Source of the DNA: Burkholderia pyrrocinia
Lineage (GTDB): Bacteria; Pseudomonadota; Gammaproteobacteria; Burkholderiales; Burkholderiaceae
NCBI RefSeq assembly: GCF_022809715.1
Contig: NZ_CP094459.1
Span: forward strand, 1,426,001-1,490,000
Direction: 5' to 3'
DNA: 64,000 bases
The notes beneath the pieces were generated by a model. The model made no database searches. It had not been told where the DNA came from and saw only the letters and a program-made list of their open reading frames with translations. A program made the position numbers and the translations under genes. Of the stretch, positions 27,199 through 36,751 are shown piece after piece. Each line of letters starts with the position of its first letter. Position 1 is the first letter of the stretch.

Positions 27199-27890
27199 AG
27201 CACGAAGACACGATCCTTTCCGCGGTGGCCGGCTTCGTCGATACGCTGAGCTTCGTCGCGCTGTTCGGACTGTTCACCGCGCACGTGACGGGCAACTTCG
27301 TGCTGATCGGCGCGGGCGTCGCGGGGTTCGGGCAGGGCATCCTGCTGAAGCTCAGCGTGTTTCCTGCGTTCGTGTGCGGCGTCGTCGCGAGCAGCCTGAT
27401 TGCGCGTGCGCTTTCCGCGCGGCCCGCATGGCAGGGCGCGCGAGCCCTGCATACGGTGCAGGCCGTACTGCTGCTCGGCTTCTGCGCGGCCGGCGTGTGG
27501 GCGACGCCCGTGACGCAATCCGACAGCCTGCCGGTGCTGGTGGCCGGTTTCGTCGGCACGTTCGCGATGGGCGTGCAGAACGCGCATCCGCGCGTGATCG
27601 CGCGCGCCGGTGTGCCGAACACGGTGATGACCGGCAACGTCACGCAGGCGATCCTCGATGTCGTCGACCTGCTGTCCGCCGGCACGGCCGACAGCGTGCG
27701 CACGACGGCACGCGCGCGCTTCGCGAAGATGCTGCCGGCGATCGTCGCGTTCGCGCTCGGCGCGATATGCGGCGCGCTGGGTTTTCGCCATATCGGGTTC
27801 TGGGCGCTGCTTGTGCCCGCCGGCACGCTCGCGGTGCTGGCGGTATGCGCGGGGGTGTCCGCCCGTACCGGCACGCAGGAGCATGCATGA
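27195..27890 (+). CDS. DUF1275 membrane protein (YoaK-like)
   Basis: 231 residues with about six membrane helices. The family signature is complete: A-V-A-G-F-V-D-T-L-S-F-V-A-L-F-G-L-F-T-A-H-V-T-G-N-F-V at 9-35, and G-M-Q/V-N-A-H-P-R with T-V-M-T-G-N-V-T-Q further on. Function unknown; no transport substrate has been established that I know of. The ATG overlaps the upstream stop and its own TGA overlaps the next ATG, so it is translationally coupled on both sides. Confidence 0.88.
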   Translation: MKHEDTILSAVAGFVDTLSFVALFGLFTAHVTGNFVLIGAGVAGFGQGILLKLSVFPAFVCGVVASSLIARALSARPAWQGARALHTVQAVLLLGFCAAGVWATPVTQSDSLPVLVAGFVGTFAMGVQNAHPRVIARAGVPNTVMTGNVTQAILDVVDLLSAGTADSVRTTARARFAKMLPAIVAFALGAICGALGFRHIGFWALLVPAGTLAVLAVCAGVSARTGTQEHA

Positions 27891-29446
27891 TCGTGCAGCG
27901 TGGAGGGACGCGTCGCGGCCGCGGCGGGCGAGCGGCCCGGATTGACGCTGGCGGTCGCGAACGGATGGCCGCGACAAGCGGGCAGCGTGCCGCGACGACC
28001 CGAGGCAGCCGCTTCGACCGGGTTGCCCGCGCGTCGGTTGTCGCGGGGCTGCTGCTCGCGGGGGCCGATGCGACGTTCGCGGACACGGCGACGGCACCGG
28101 CGGCGGCCGACAGCGCACCCGCATCGACGTGCACGGCCAAGCGGCCGACCGTGCTGTTCAACCGCTGGCAGGAAGACTGGTCGGTGCTCGCGAATCCATG
28201 CGTGCCGCGCGTGCCGCTCGACGGGTTGAAATACATCCCGCTCGGCAACGATCCGTCATCCTATCTTTCGCTCGGCGTGAACCTGCGCGAGCGTCTGGAA
28301 ACCAACGATGCGCCGTTGTTCGGAATCGGCTCCGCGCAATCGGACACGTACCTGATCCAGCGCGTCGAAGTGCATGCCGATGCGCATCTCGGCCAGCACT
28401 GGCAGTTCTTCGTGCAGTTGCAGGACGACCGTGCGTTCGGCAAGAACACGATCTCGCCGGTCGACAGGAACCCGCTCGATCTCGAACAGGCATTCGCGAC
28501 CTACACGGGCGCGCTCGGCGGCGGCACGTTCAAGTTCCGCGTCGGCCGCCAGGAGATGGCGTTCGACTTGCAGCGTTTCATCGCCGCGCGCGACGGCCCG
28601 AACGTGCGGCAGGCGTTCGATGCGGTGTGGGCCGACTACGAATATCAAAAGTGGCGCTTCATCGCGTATGCGACGCAGCCCGTGCAGAACCGCACCGTGT
28701 CCGCGTTCGACGACGTGTCGAACCGCAACCTCACGTTCAGCGGCTTGCGCTTCGAACGGCAGTCGGTCGGGCCCGGCGACCTGTCGGGCTACTGGTCGCG
28801 CTACAACCGCAGCAATGCGCGCTTTCTCGATGCGAGCGGCGCCGAGCGCCGTGACGTGTGGGACCTGCGCTACACGGGCACGCAGGGGCGCTTCGACTGG
28901 GATCTCGAAACGATGCTGCAGACGGGGACGGTCGGCAGCAGCTCGATCCGCGCGTGGGCGCTCGGCTCGATCGCCGGCTACCGGCTCGACGCGCCGTGGT
29001 CGCCGCGCGTCGCGCTGCAGGTCGACGCGGCGTCGGGCGACCGGCATCCGCACGACGGCCGCATCGGCACCTTCAATCCGCTGTTTCCGAACGGCTATTA
29101 CTTCACGCTCGCGGGCTTCACCGGCTACTCGAACCTGATCCACGTGAAGCCGTCGGTGACGCTGAAGCCGTCGCCGAACCTGGCGCTGCTCGGCGCGCTC
29201 GGTTTCCAGTGGCGCGAAACGACCGGCGACGCCGTCTACCAGCAGGGCAATGCCGTGGTGCCGGGCACGGCCGGCAAGGGCGGGTTGTGGACGGGGATGT
29301 ACGTGCAGCTGCGGGCGGACTGGACGATCGCCGCGAACCTGATCGGCGCGGTCGAGGCCGTGCATTTCCAGGTCGGCGATGCGATCCGGCAGGCGGGCGG
29401 GCACAACGCCGACTATGTCGGCGTCGAGCTCAAGTACGGGTGGTGA
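27887..29446 (+). CDS. Alginate-export-family outer-membrane beta-barrel protein
   Basis: 519 residues. Positively charged N-region and a hydrophobic stretch (V-A-S/R-A-S-V-V-A-G-L-L-L-A-G-A, about 50-65) act as a signal peptide; the long N-region is unusual, and ATG 27965 would shorten it. From about 110 the protein is an alternating-residue beta-barrel of the AlgE/alginate-export type (S-Y-L-S-L-G-V-N-L-R-E-R-L-E, V-G-R-Q-E-M-A-F-D, end Y-V-G-V-E-L-K-Y-G-W with terminal aromatic). Such proteins form 18-strand porins, often for small organic anions rather than alginate. AGGAG six bases upstream supports the 27887 start, which overlaps the YoaK stop. It is the last gene of the operon, followed by a hairpin. 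Confidence 0.85.
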   Translation: MIVQRGGTRRGRGGRAARIDAGGRERMAATSGQRAATTRGSRFDRVARASVVAGLLLAGADATFADTATAPAAADSAPASTCTAKRPTVLFNRWQEDWSVLANPCVPRVPLDGLKYIPLGNDPSSYLSLGVNLRERLETNDAPLFGIGSAQSDTYLIQRVEVHADAHLGQHWQFFVQLQDDRAFGKNTISPVDRNPLDLEQAFATYTGALGGGTFKFRVGRQEMAFDLQRFIAARDGPNVRQAFDAVWADYEYQKWRFIAYATQPVQNRTVSAFDDVSNRNLTFSGLRFERQSVGPGDLSGYWSRYNRSNARFLDASGAERRDVWDLRYTGTQGRFDWDLETMLQTGTVGSSSIRAWALGSIAGYRLDAPWSPRVALQVDAASGDRHPHDGRIGTFNPLFPNGYYFTLAGFTGYSNLIHVKPSVTLKPSPNLALLGALGFQWRETTGDAVYQQGNAVVPGTAGKGGLWTGMYVQLRADWTIAANLIGAVEAVHFQVGDAIRQAGGHNADYVGVELKYGW

Positions 29447-29480
29447 CGAAGGGGCGCGACAACAACGCGCATTCGTGAAA

Positions 29481-29504
29481 AAGGGCGGCCGCGAGGCCGC
29501 CCTT
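29481..29504. terminator. Bidirectional hairpin terminator
   Basis: Perfect 10-bp stem aagggcggcc / ggccgccctt with loop gcga, flanked by A-rich sequence upstream (gaaaa), between convergent genes. Confidence 0.8.
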
Positions 29505-29551
29505 CGTTCGTCCGGACCGGCAGCGCCGCCGGCCCGTTCGTCGCGATGCCG

Positions 29552-31138
29552 TTACAGGTTCGGCGACAGCGTGAGCGCGTTCGTCAGGTCGCCCATCGGC
29601 TGCGCGCCGTTGGCCTTCAGCGCGTCGTCGCGCTGTTGCAGGCCCGCGAGGCGCGGCAGCGAGTAGCGGCGCGTGATGAAGCGCAGGATCGAGCCCGTGT
29701 CGTACTGCGTGTGGTCGACGAAGCCCTTCTTCGCATACGGCGACACAATCAGCGCCGGAATGCGCGTGCCCGGACCCCAGCGGTCGGCGTTCGGCGGCGC
29801 GGCGTGATCCCAGAAGCCGCCGTTTTCGTCGTACGTGACGACCACGACCATGTTCTTCCACTGCGGGCTCGCCTGCAGGTGCGCGATCACGTCGGCGATG
29901 TGCTGGTCGCCCGACGTGACGTCCGTGTAGCCCGGATGCTCGTTCAGGTTGCCCTGCGGCTTGTAGAACGTCACCGCCGGCAGCGTGCCCGCGTCGATCG
30001 CCTTGATGAACTCGGCGCCGTTCGCGCCGCCGTCGAGCAGGTGCTGCGCGCGGTTCGCGGTGCCCGGCGCCTGGTTCGCGAAGTAGTTGAACGGCTGGTG
30101 GTGCGGCTGGAAGTTCGGCGTCGACAGGTCGGCACCGTAGATCACGTTCGACGTGCCGTTCTGGCTCGCCTGCAGCGCCTGGCCCCACGCGCCGCTATAC
30201 CATGCCCACGACACGTTCGCATTGGTCAGCAGGTCGCCGATGTTGGTGGCCGTTTGCGGCGGCATCGTCGACGCGTTGGCCGGGTCGGCGAGCAGCGGGT
30301 CGCCGCCCGTGGCCGCCTTGTTGCCGCTCGGCTGATACGGCGGCTGCATCGTGTTGACCGCGAAGAAGTCGGGCGTGATCGCACCGTCGTTGACGAACTT
30401 CGGCGGGCCGCTCAGCGCGGACGCGGGCGAATTCGCGGCGACCTTCAGCGACTTGCCGTCCGCGTTCAGGACGGCGATCTTGCCGGCCGCGGGGCTCGTG
30501 TTCGCGTTCGCGTAGAACGGCGCGCACGCGCAGATCAGGTACTGGTGGTTCAGGAACGAGCCGCCGAACGCGCCCATGAAGAAGTTGTCGGCGAGCACGT
30601 ACTGCTGCGCGATCTTCCACAGCGGCAGCTTCGACGGGTCCGGCGTGTAGTGGCCCATCGTCAGGCCGCCGGCATCGGTCCACGCGGCGTACATGTCGTT
30701 CTTGCCGCCGTTGATCTGCATCTGGTCCTGGTAGAAGCGGTGCACGATGTCGCGCGTCGCGATGCTCATCGGCTGGTTGAAGCCGTTCGGATCGTCGATC
30801 GCGAACGGCGCGTTCGGCAGGTTCGCCGTCATCGCCTCGGTGACTGCCGGCGTGATGCCGGTCGCGGTCAGGCCGCCCCAGACCTTCGGCAGCGTCGCCA
30901 TCGTCGAGCCGTCGCGATCCTTCTGCACCGAATTAGCGGCCGTCGCGTTCTGCAGGCCGTTCGCGCCCGGGAAGTTGCCGTACAGGTTGTCGAAGCTGCG
31001 GTTTTCCGCGTAGATCACGACAACGTTCTTGACGGCCGACAGGCCCTGTTGCGTGACGTCGTCGCCGCCGCAGGCGGTCAGGCTGAGCGCGGCCGCGAGG
31101 GCGATCGGCGTATAGCGAATCCAGGCGTGCTTCTTCAT
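29552..31138 (-). CDS. Acid phosphatase/phospholipase C-like lipoprotein
   Basis: 528 residues of the phosphoesterase family (PF04185-type: phospholipase C and AcpA-like acid phosphatases). A lipoprotein signal ends in L-S-L-T-A-C (lipobox, Cys23). The catalytic N-terminal motif V-V-V-I-Y-A-E-N-R-S-F-D-N-L-Y-G and the later V-V-V-T-Y-D-E-N-G-G-F-W-D-H motif, plus H-P-G-Y-T-D-V, are present. Expected to hydrolyse phosphomonoesters or phospholipids in the periplasm or at the surface. It stands alone, divergent from the peroxidase-like gene. Whether it is a phosphatase or phospholipase cannot be decided from sequence. Confidence 0.87.
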   Translation of the reverse strand: MKKHAWIRYTPIALAAALSLTACGGDDVTQQGLSAVKNVVVIYAENRSFDNLYGNFPGANGLQNATAANSVQKDRDGSTMATLPKVWGGLTATGITPAVTEAMTANLPNAPFAIDDPNGFNQPMSIATRDIVHRFYQDQMQINGGKNDMYAAWTDAGGLTMGHYTPDPSKLPLWKIAQQYVLADNFFMGAFGGSFLNHQYLICACAPFYANANTSPAAGKIAVLNADGKSLKVAANSPASALSGPPKFVNDGAITPDFFAVNTMQPPYQPSGNKAATGGDPLLADPANASTMPPQTATNIGDLLTNANVSWAWYSGAWGQALQASQNGTSNVIYGADLSTPNFQPHHQPFNYFANQAPGTANRAQHLLDGGANGAEFIKAIDAGTLPAVTFYKPQGNLNEHPGYTDVTSGDQHIADVIAHLQASPQWKNMVVVVTYDENGGFWDHAAPPNADRWGPGTRIPALIVSPYAKKGFVDHTQYDTGSILRFITRRYSLPRLAGLQQRDDALKANGAQPMGDLTNALTLSPNL

Positions 31139-31359
31139 GCGATGTTCTCTCTTTCGTCGTTGGTCGCGTGTGGGAACCGGGTTGGCGCAGGGCCGGCGCG
31201 ACAGGCGCTGGGCGCCGACCGGCTGCGCGCATTATCTGGAACCCGTTTGACAGGCGGGTGTAGGGGCGCTTTCAATTGACTGTCGGCGGAACGTCACGCG
31301 ATGGTCACGGAACTGACATAAGCTCCGGCCGATTGCCCACCGCTACCCATAGAACGACG

Positions 31360-32718
31360 ATGCCCACCACCCCGAAATCCCTTGCGTCCGCGCGATCGTT
31401 GATCCATGCCGCGGCGGCCCTGGCGTTGGCTGCCGGGCTCGCGGCACTGGCCGGTTGCGATGCGCGGCCCGGCGCGAATTCGCCGGCCGCGGCCGTCGTG
31501 CCGGCCGCCCAGGCCGCGCCGACCGCGCCGGCCGCGCCCGCGGTCGCACCGGCCAGCCAGCCGCAGACGCGTGCGCAGGTGTTCGAGGGCGTGAAGCAGA
31601 TGACGGCGCTCGGCAAGCAACTGTTCTCCGATCCGTCGCTGTCGGGCTCCGGCAAGCTCGCGTGCGCGTCGTGCCACAGCGCCGAACATGCGTTCGGGCC
31701 GCCGAACGCGCTGTCGGTGCAGCTCGGCGGCGACGACATGCATCGCATCGGGTTCCGTGCGGCGCCGTCGCTGAAGTACTTGCGCGGCATCCCGCCGTTC
31801 AGCGAGCACTTCCACGATTCGCCCGACGAGGGCGACGAAAGCATCGACGCGGGCCCGACCGGCGGGCTGACCTGGGACGGCCGCGTCGACACGCGCGACG
31901 CGCAGGCGCGCATTCCGCTGCTGTCGCCGTTCGAGATGAGCAGCTCGCCGGCGCGGGTCGCGCAGGCGGTGCGCGCGGCGCCGTATGCGGACGCGTTCCG
32001 CAACGCATTCGGCGAGCGGGTGCTCGGCGACGATCAGGCCGTCTTCGACGCGGTGTTGCGTGCGCTCGATGCGTTCCAGCAGCAGCCGGCGCTGTTCGAT
32101 CCGTACACGAGCAAGTACGACGCGTACCTGGCCGGCCGCGCGCAGCTCACGCCCGCCGAGCTGCACGGTCTGCAACTGTTCAACGACGAGAAGAAGGGCA
32201 ATTGCGCGAGCTGCCACATCAGCCAGCGCACGCTCGAAGGCGGCCCGCCGCAATTCAGCGATTTCGGGCTGATCGCGATCGCGGTGCCGCGCAACCGCGC
32301 GCTGCCCGTCAACCGCGACCCGCGCTTTCACGATCTCGGCGCGTGCGGCCCCGAGCGCACCGACCTGAAGGGCCGCGACGAATTCTGCGGGCTGTTCCGC
32401 ACGCCGTCGCTGCGCAACGTCGCGCTGCGCAAGACGTTCTTCCACAACGGCGTGTATCACTCGCTCGAGGACGTGATGCGCTTCTACGTCGAGCGCGACA
32501 TTCATCCGGAGAAGTTCTACCCGGTCGTGCACGGCAAGGTGCAGATCTACGACGACCTGCCGAAGCGCTACTGGCCGAACATCAACCGCGAACCGCCGTT
32601 CGACCGCAAGCGCGGCGAGCAGCCGGCGCTGAACGCGGCCGAGATCAAGGACGTGATCGCGTTCCTGGGCACGCTGACTGACGGATATCAACCCGGGTCG
32701 ACGCAGGCGGCCCGCTAA
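31360..32718 (+). CDS. Di-haem cytochrome c peroxidase/MauG-like lipoprotein
   Basis: 452 residues. N-terminal signal ending L-A-A-L-A-G-C (lipobox), a Pro/Ala-rich linker (about 35-70), then two C-x-x-C-H haem motifs: C-A-S-C-H near 104 and C-A-S-C-H near 283. These fit the bacterial di-haem peroxidase/MauG superfamily: L-F-S-D-P-S-L-S-G-S-G-K-L-A before the first haem, F-R-T-P-S-L-R-N-V-A and F-F-H-N-G after the second. Reduces H2O2 or carries out MauG-like oxidation in the periplasm. Start at ATG 31360 because it begins the basic N-region; the frame is open upstream to 31276. Confidence 0.88.
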   Translation: MPTTPKSLASARSLIHAAAALALAAGLAALAGCDARPGANSPAAAVVPAAQAAPTAPAAPAVAPASQPQTRAQVFEGVKQMTALGKQLFSDPSLSGSGKLACASCHSAEHAFGPPNALSVQLGGDDMHRIGFRAAPSLKYLRGIPPFSEHFHDSPDEGDESIDAGPTGGLTWDGRVDTRDAQARIPLLSPFEMSSSPARVAQAVRAAPYADAFRNAFGERVLGDDQAVFDAVLRALDAFQQQPALFDPYTSKYDAYLAGRAQLTPAELHGLQLFNDEKKGNCASCHISQRTLEGGPPQFSDFGLIAIAVPRNRALPVNRDPRFHDLGACGPERTDLKGRDEFCGLFRTPSLRNVALRKTFFHNGVYHSLEDVMRFYVERDIHPEKFYPVVHGKVQIYDDLPKRYWPNINREPPFDRKRGEQPALNAAEIKDVIAFLGTLTDGYQPGSTQAAR

Positions 32719-32768
32719 AAGTGCTGCACGCGGCACGCATGCTATGCTCGCTCGCTGACGGGCGTGGC

Positions 32769-32790
32769 GCGTGCCGGTTCGCCGGCATGC
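32769..32790 (+). other. 9-bp hairpin with a TTCG loop
   Basis: gcgtgccgg / ccggcatgc (one G-T pair) with loop ttcg, between the di-haem protein gene and the small secreted protein gene. It has no U-tract. It could be a weak terminator or a 5' leader hairpin of the next gene. Confidence 0.4.
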
Positions 32791-32826
32791 ACCGCGCCGT
32801 TCGATCGAACATCCAAGGAGAACAAC

Positions 32827-33213
32827 ATGTCGATGCGTGCATCCCTTTCCGTCGTCACGCGTGTGCTGGCCGGCGCCGCGTGCGTTGCCGCGATGCTGCC
32901 CGCCCACGCGCAGAACAACCTGAACTTTCTGACCAACACGCCGCTCAGCTATTTCAGCAAGGCCGACACGGCGTCGCTGTCGAAGGCCGCCGAGAAGGTG
33001 CGCGACGAAGGCAAGGACGGCGAGACCACGACCTGGCAGAACAGCGGCAACCGTACGCAGATCGAGGCGAAGCTCACGCCGACCACGACCGAGACGGACG
33101 GCAAGACCTGCCGCGAAATCACCACCGACATCACCGCGAAGGGCCAGGCGATGACGCTCAAGCCCGTCTACTGCAAGACGGCCGCGGGCAAGTGGCAGTT
33201 GCAGAAGCACTGA
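32827..33213 (+). CDS. Small secreted protein with a cysteine pair
   Basis: 128 residues with a Sec signal peptide (cleaved after A-H-A, about residue 28) and a strong AAGGAG eight bases before the start. The mature part ends C-R-E-I-T-T-D-I-T-A-K-G-Q ... P-V-Y-C-K-T-A-A-G-K-W, a pattern like the C-terminal domain of RT0821/17-kDa surface-antigen-type proteins, with two Cys that could form a disulfide. No function can be assigned. Closely followed by a Nudix gene. Confidence 0.75.
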   Translation: MSMRASLSVVTRVLAGAACVAAMLPAHAQNNLNFLTNTPLSYFSKADTASLSKAAEKVRDEGKDGETTTWQNSGNRTQIEAKLTPTTTETDGKTCREITTDITAKGQAMTLKPVYCKTAAGKWQLQKH

Positions 33214-33224
33214 GCGCGCGTGTG

Positions 33225-33695
33225 ATGAAGCGGGGCGGCGCGCCGCGCGCGGTGTCGTGCGGCGTCGTGATCCTCGATGCGGCCGGCCGCGTGTTCCTCG
33301 CGCACGCGACGGATACCACGCACTGGGACATCCCGAAGGGGCAGGGCGAACCCGGCGAGACGCCGGCCGACGCGGCGCTGCGCGAACTGCTCGAGGAAAC
33401 CGGCATCGAGTTCGCGCCGGCCCGGCTGCTCGATCTCGGCCGCTTCGCGTACCGGCACGACAAGGACCTGCACCTGTTCGCGGTGCAGGTGGCGGACGGC
33501 GAGATCGATCCCGCGCTGTGCACGTGCACGTCGCTGTTCCCGAGCCGTCGCGACGGCTCGATGATTCCCGAGATGGATGCGTATCGCTGGACCGCGCCGG
33601 GCGATATCGACGCGTATGCGAGCCGCAGCCTCGCGCGGCTGTTCCGCACGAAGCTGTCGCTCGCGGAACTGCATCGGCGGCTGTCGGAGGTGTGA
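33225..33695 (+). CDS. Nudix hydrolase (bis-nucleotide/dNTP type)
   Basis: 156 residues. Complete Nudix box G-x5-E-x7-R-E-L-x-E-E-x-G-I in G-Q-G-E-P-G-E-T-P-A-D-A-A-L-R-E-L-L-E-E-T-G-I (about 44-66). W-D-I-P-K-G just before it is typical of diadenosine-polyphosphate-type Nudix enzymes. Substrate unproven. Starts 11 bases after the preceding stop; a GTG directly before the ATG is an alternative. Followed by a hairpin terminator. Confidence 0.88.
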   Translation: MKRGGAPRAVSCGVVILDAAGRVFLAHATDTTHWDIPKGQGEPGETPADAALRELLEETGIEFAPARLLDLGRFAYRHDKDLHLFAVQVADGEIDPALCTCTSLFPSRRDGSMIPEMDAYRWTAPGDIDAYASRSLARLFRTKLSLAELHRRLSEV

Positions 33696-33750
33696 ATGAA
33701 CGCGGAGGCTTTCGTCGCCGCGTCGCTGGCTTCGCTTCGTTGCATGCAAT

Positions 33751-33778
33751 AAAAAACCGGCCCTCGAGCCGGTTTTTT
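33751..33778. terminator. Bidirectional intrinsic terminator
   Basis: 11-bp stem aaaaaaccggc / gccggtttttt, loop cctcga. A-run on one side and T-run on the other serve both the Nudix gene and the convergent glnS. Confidence 0.9.
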
Positions 33779-33830
33779 CATGGTCGCGCGACGTCGGCCC
33801 GAGGCCGCGCGCCGCACGCGGAGCAGGCCG

Positions 33831-35540
33831 TCAGGCCGGCTTGCCCCAGCTGTCGCGCAGCCCGACGATCCGGTTGAACACGGGCTTGCCCGGCTTCGAA
33901 TCGACGCGGTCGGCAACGAAGTAGCCGTGCCGCTCGAACTGCAGGCGCGTTTCCGGCGCGATGTCGCTGTTGCCCGGCTCGACGTACGCCTGCACGATCT
34001 TCTTCGAATCGGGGTTCAGCGCTTCGAGGAAGTTCGCGCCGCCCGCGTCCGGATGCGGCTCCTTGAACAGGCGGTCGTAGATCCGCACTTCGGCCGGCTG
34101 CGCATGCTTCGCGCTGACCCAGTGGATGTTGCCCTTGACCTTGTACGTGTTCGCGCCTTCGGTGCCCGACTTGCTGCCCGGGAAGTAGTTGCAGTGCACG
34201 GCCGTCACGTTGCCGTCGGCATCCTTGTCGAAGCCCGTGCACTCGATCACGTAGCCGTAGCGCAGGCGCACCTTGTTGCCCGGGAACAGGCGGAAATAGC
34301 CCTTCGGCGGGTTCTCGACGAAATCCTCGCGCTCGATCCACAGCTCGCGCGAGATCGGGAACGTGCGCACGCCGCGCTCCGGATGGTGCGGATGCACGGG
34401 CGCCGTGCACGCTTCTTCCTGGCCTTCCGGATAGTTGTCGATCACGAGCTTCAGCGGATCGAGCACCGCGACCGTGCGCGCGGCCTTGTCGTCGAGGTCG
34501 TCGCGCAGCGCGCCTTCGAAGATGCTCATGTCGATCCACGAATCGATCTTCGTCACGCCGATCCGCTCGCAGAACAGGTGGATGCTTTCCGGCGTGAAGC
34601 CGCGGCGGCGCACGCCGACGATCGTCGGCATCCGCGGGTCGTCCCAGCCGTCGACGTGGCCTTCGGTGACGAGCTGCAGCAGCTTGCGCTTGCTGGTGAT
34701 CGCGTACGTGAGGTTCAGCCGCGAGAACTCGATCTGTTGCGGCAGCGGGCGCGTGAACACGCCGGCTTCCGCGAGTTCGTTCAGCACCCAGTCGTACAGC
34801 GGGCGGTGATCCTCGAACTCGAGCGTGCACAGCGAATGCGTGATGCCTTCGAGCGCATCCGAGATGCAGTGCGTGTAGTCGTACATCGGATACACGCACC
34901 ATGCGTCGCCGGTGCGGTAGTGGTGCGCGTAGCGGATCCGGTAGATCACCGGGTCGCGCATGTTCATGTTCGGCGAAGCCATGTCGATCTTCGCGCGCAG
35001 CACGTGCTCGCCTTCCTTGAACTCGCCGGCCTTCATGCGGCGGAACAGGTCGAGGTTCTCGTCGGGCGTGCGGTCGCGGAACGGCGACGGCTTGCCGCCT
35101 TCCGTCAGCGAGCCGCGGTTCGCGCGCATTTCGTCGGCGCTCTGGCTGTCGACGTAGGCCTTGCCGCGCTTGATCAGCAGCTCGGCGAATTCGTACAGCT
35201 TGTCGTAGTAGTCGCTCGCGAAATACTGGTGATCGACCGCGTCCTTGCGCCAGTCGAAACCGAGCCAGCGCACCGCGTCGACGATCGAGTCGACGTACTC
35301 GACGCTTTCCTTTTCCGGGTTCGTGTCGTCGAAGCGCAGGTGGCACACGCCGCCGTAGTCGCGTGCGACGCTGAAGTTCAGGCAGATGCTCTTCGCGTGG
35401 CCGATGTGAAGATAACCGTTCGGCTCGGGCGGGAAGCGCGTTTCGACGCGGCCGCCCCATTTGCCGGTGCGGTTGTCGTCGTCGATGATGTTGCGGATGA
35501 AGTTGGAAGCCGCGGGGGCGTCGTTGCGTTCGGTGCTCAT
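33831..35540 (-). CDS. glnS: Glutaminyl-tRNA synthetase
   Basis: Charges tRNA-Gln with glutamine. 569 residues, close to the usual proteobacterial size (E. coli 554). Class I motifs: [14 protein letters not shown] (HIGH) near 37-50 and the KMSKS-equivalent I-T-S-K-R-K-L near 278. [10 protein letters not shown] and the C-terminal tRNA-binding beta-barrels are complete. The start M-S-T-E-R-N-D-A fits relatives. Monocistronic. Confidence 0.97.
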   Translation of the reverse strand: MSTERNDAPAASNFIRNIIDDDNRTGKWGGRVETRFPPEPNGYLHIGHAKSICLNFSVARDYGGVCHLRFDDTNPEKESVEYVDSIVDAVRWLGFDWRKDAVDHQYFASDYYDKLYEFAELLIKRGKAYVDSQSADEMRANRGSLTEGGKPSPFRDRTPDENLDLFRRMKAGEFKEGEHVLRAKIDMASPNMNMRDPVIYRIRYAHHYRTGDAWCVYPMYDYTHCISDALEGITHSLCTLEFEDHRPLYDWVLNELAEAGVFTRPLPQQIEFSRLNLTYAITSKRKLLQLVTEGHVDGWDDPRMPTIVGVRRRGFTPESIHLFCERIGVTKIDSWIDMSIFEGALRDDLDDKAARTVAVLDPLKLVIDNYPEGQEEACTAPVHPHHPERGVRTFPISRELWIEREDFVENPPKGYFRLFPGNKVRLRYGYVIECTGFDKDADGNVTAVHCNYFPGSKSGTEGANTYKVKGNIHWVSAKHAQPAEVRIYDRLFKEPHPDAGGANFLEALNPDSKKIVQAYVEPGNSDIAPETRLQFERHGYFVADRVDSKPGKPVFNRIVGLRDSWGKPA

Positions 35541-35792
35541 GCGGTTGGCGTCAGGTTGTGTCGGCGCGTCGCGCCGGTTTAATCCTGTAATTCTACCTGA
35601 CCGGGGTCCGTCCCGCGCGGCTTGCGGGTGAGGGCCGTTGCGTTCGCGACGCGTGCCGCAATATCTCGATAGTGTGTCGGCTGTAACACGACGTAAATCG
35701 GATTGCTCGCGCCGTTCGGGTTTTCCTATGATGGCTTCACCGATTCAATGCCGCCATTCGCGTAATTGCGTGGCGGGAGGAAGCCAATAATC

Positions 35793-36002
35793 ATGATGAA
35801 GAAGACCACTTTTCTGGTTCGTACCGCGGTGATCGTCACGGCACTGTCGCAACTCGGCGCATGCGCGATGACGCATACGCAACGCAATGCCGGTATCGGC
35901 GCGGCCGCGGGCGGCGCGCTCGGCTACCTGATCACGGGCGGCCCGGTCGGCACGGTTGCCGGCGCGGCGGCAGGCGGCCTGGTTGGCGCCGGCGTACGCT
36001 GA
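35793..36002 (+). CDS. Glycine-zipper lipoprotein (OsmB-like)
   Basis: 69 residues. Lipoprotein signal M-M-K-K-T-T-F-L-V-R-T-A-V-I-V-T-A-L with lipobox L-G-A-C, then a glycine-zipper: R-N-A-G-I-G-A-A-A-G-G-A-L-G-Y-L-I and G-A-A-A-G-G-L-V-G-A-G-V-R. Resembles OsmB and other small stress-related outer-membrane lipoproteins. GGGAGGAAG ten or so bases upstream. ATG 35796 is equally possible. The 252-base upstream region between glnS and this gene is AT-richer and should contain its promoter. Confidence 0.85.
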   Translation: MMKKTTFLVRTAVIVTALSQLGACAMTHTQRNAGIGAAAGGALGYLITGGPVGTVAGAAAGGLVGAGVR

Positions 36003-36007
36003 TCGAA

Positions 36008-36029
36008 GCCGGCGCGCCTGAGCGCCGGC
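36008..36029 (+). terminator. Possible hairpin after the glycine-zipper gene
   Basis: 8-bp stem gccggcgc / gcgccggc with loop gcctga, six bases past the stop; no U-tract immediately after. Confidence 0.5.
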
Positions 36030-36168
36030 CGGTCGTGATGCCGTCCCGAGCGCGTCACGACCCGCTGCACATCCTTCCGGTTTTTTTGACAGGCAGCATC
36101 AGGGAGAGGAGGGTGTGCGACACTTCGTCGACTTCACAAAACCACACCATTCGTCGACGAATCCTTTC

Positions 36169-36717
36169 ATGAGCGACCCCCTCGTTTTCGTCCTGCCGGG
36201 CTACGCCAATTCGGGCCCGCTTCACTGGCAAAGCCGCTGGGAGCGCGCCGATGCGCGCTGCTCGCGCGTCGCGATGCCCGACTGGGACCGCGCGTTCCGC
36301 AACGGCTGGTGTCTCGCGCTCGATCGCGCGGTCGAAGCCGCGCGCGGGCCGGTGCTGATCGCCGGCCACAGCCTCGGCACGCTGACCGCCGCGTGGTGGG
36401 CGACGCGTTATGCGCGCCCGGCCGCGCTCGCGAAAGTGCGCGGCGCGCTGCTCGTGGCGCTGCCCGATCCCGCCGGGCCGGCGTTTCCGGCGGACGCGCA
36501 CGGCTTCGGGCCCGTGCCGCACGAGCGGCTGCCGTTTCCGACCTGCGTGGTCGCGAGCAGCGACGATCCGTACGGCTCGCTCGCGTTCGCGCGCGGCTGC
36601 GCGCATGCGTGGGGCAGTGAATTTCGCGACATCGGCCCGCGCGGCCACATCAACGCGGACAGCGGGCTCGGCGACTGGCCGGCCGCGCGCGGCTGGCTGG
36701 ACGCGCTCGCGCGGTAG
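36169..36717 (+). CDS. RBBP9/YdeN-family alpha/beta hydrolase
   Basis: 182 residues. V-F-V-L-P-G-Y-A-N-S-G-P-L-H-W-Q at the start and the nucleophile elbow I-A-G-H-S-L-G (Ser near 68) are typical; the acid is in A-S-S-D-D-P-Y and the base in G-P-R-G-H-I-N-A-D-S-G-L-G-D-W-P, giving a complete Ser-Asp-His triad. Small serine hydrolase of unknown substrate, cytosolic. Start at ATG 36169, which places the first beta strand immediately. Confidence 0.9.
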   Translation: MSDPLVFVLPGYANSGPLHWQSRWERADARCSRVAMPDWDRAFRNGWCLALDRAVEAARGPVLIAGHSLGTLTAAWWATRYARPAALAKVRGALLVALPDPAGPAFPADAHGFGPVPHERLPFPTCVVASSDDPYGSLAFARGCAHAWGSEFRDIGPRGHINADSGLGDWPAARGWLDALAR

Positions 36718-36751
36718 TCGCCGCCGCGCGAGCCGTTGAAGCGGCCGCTCG

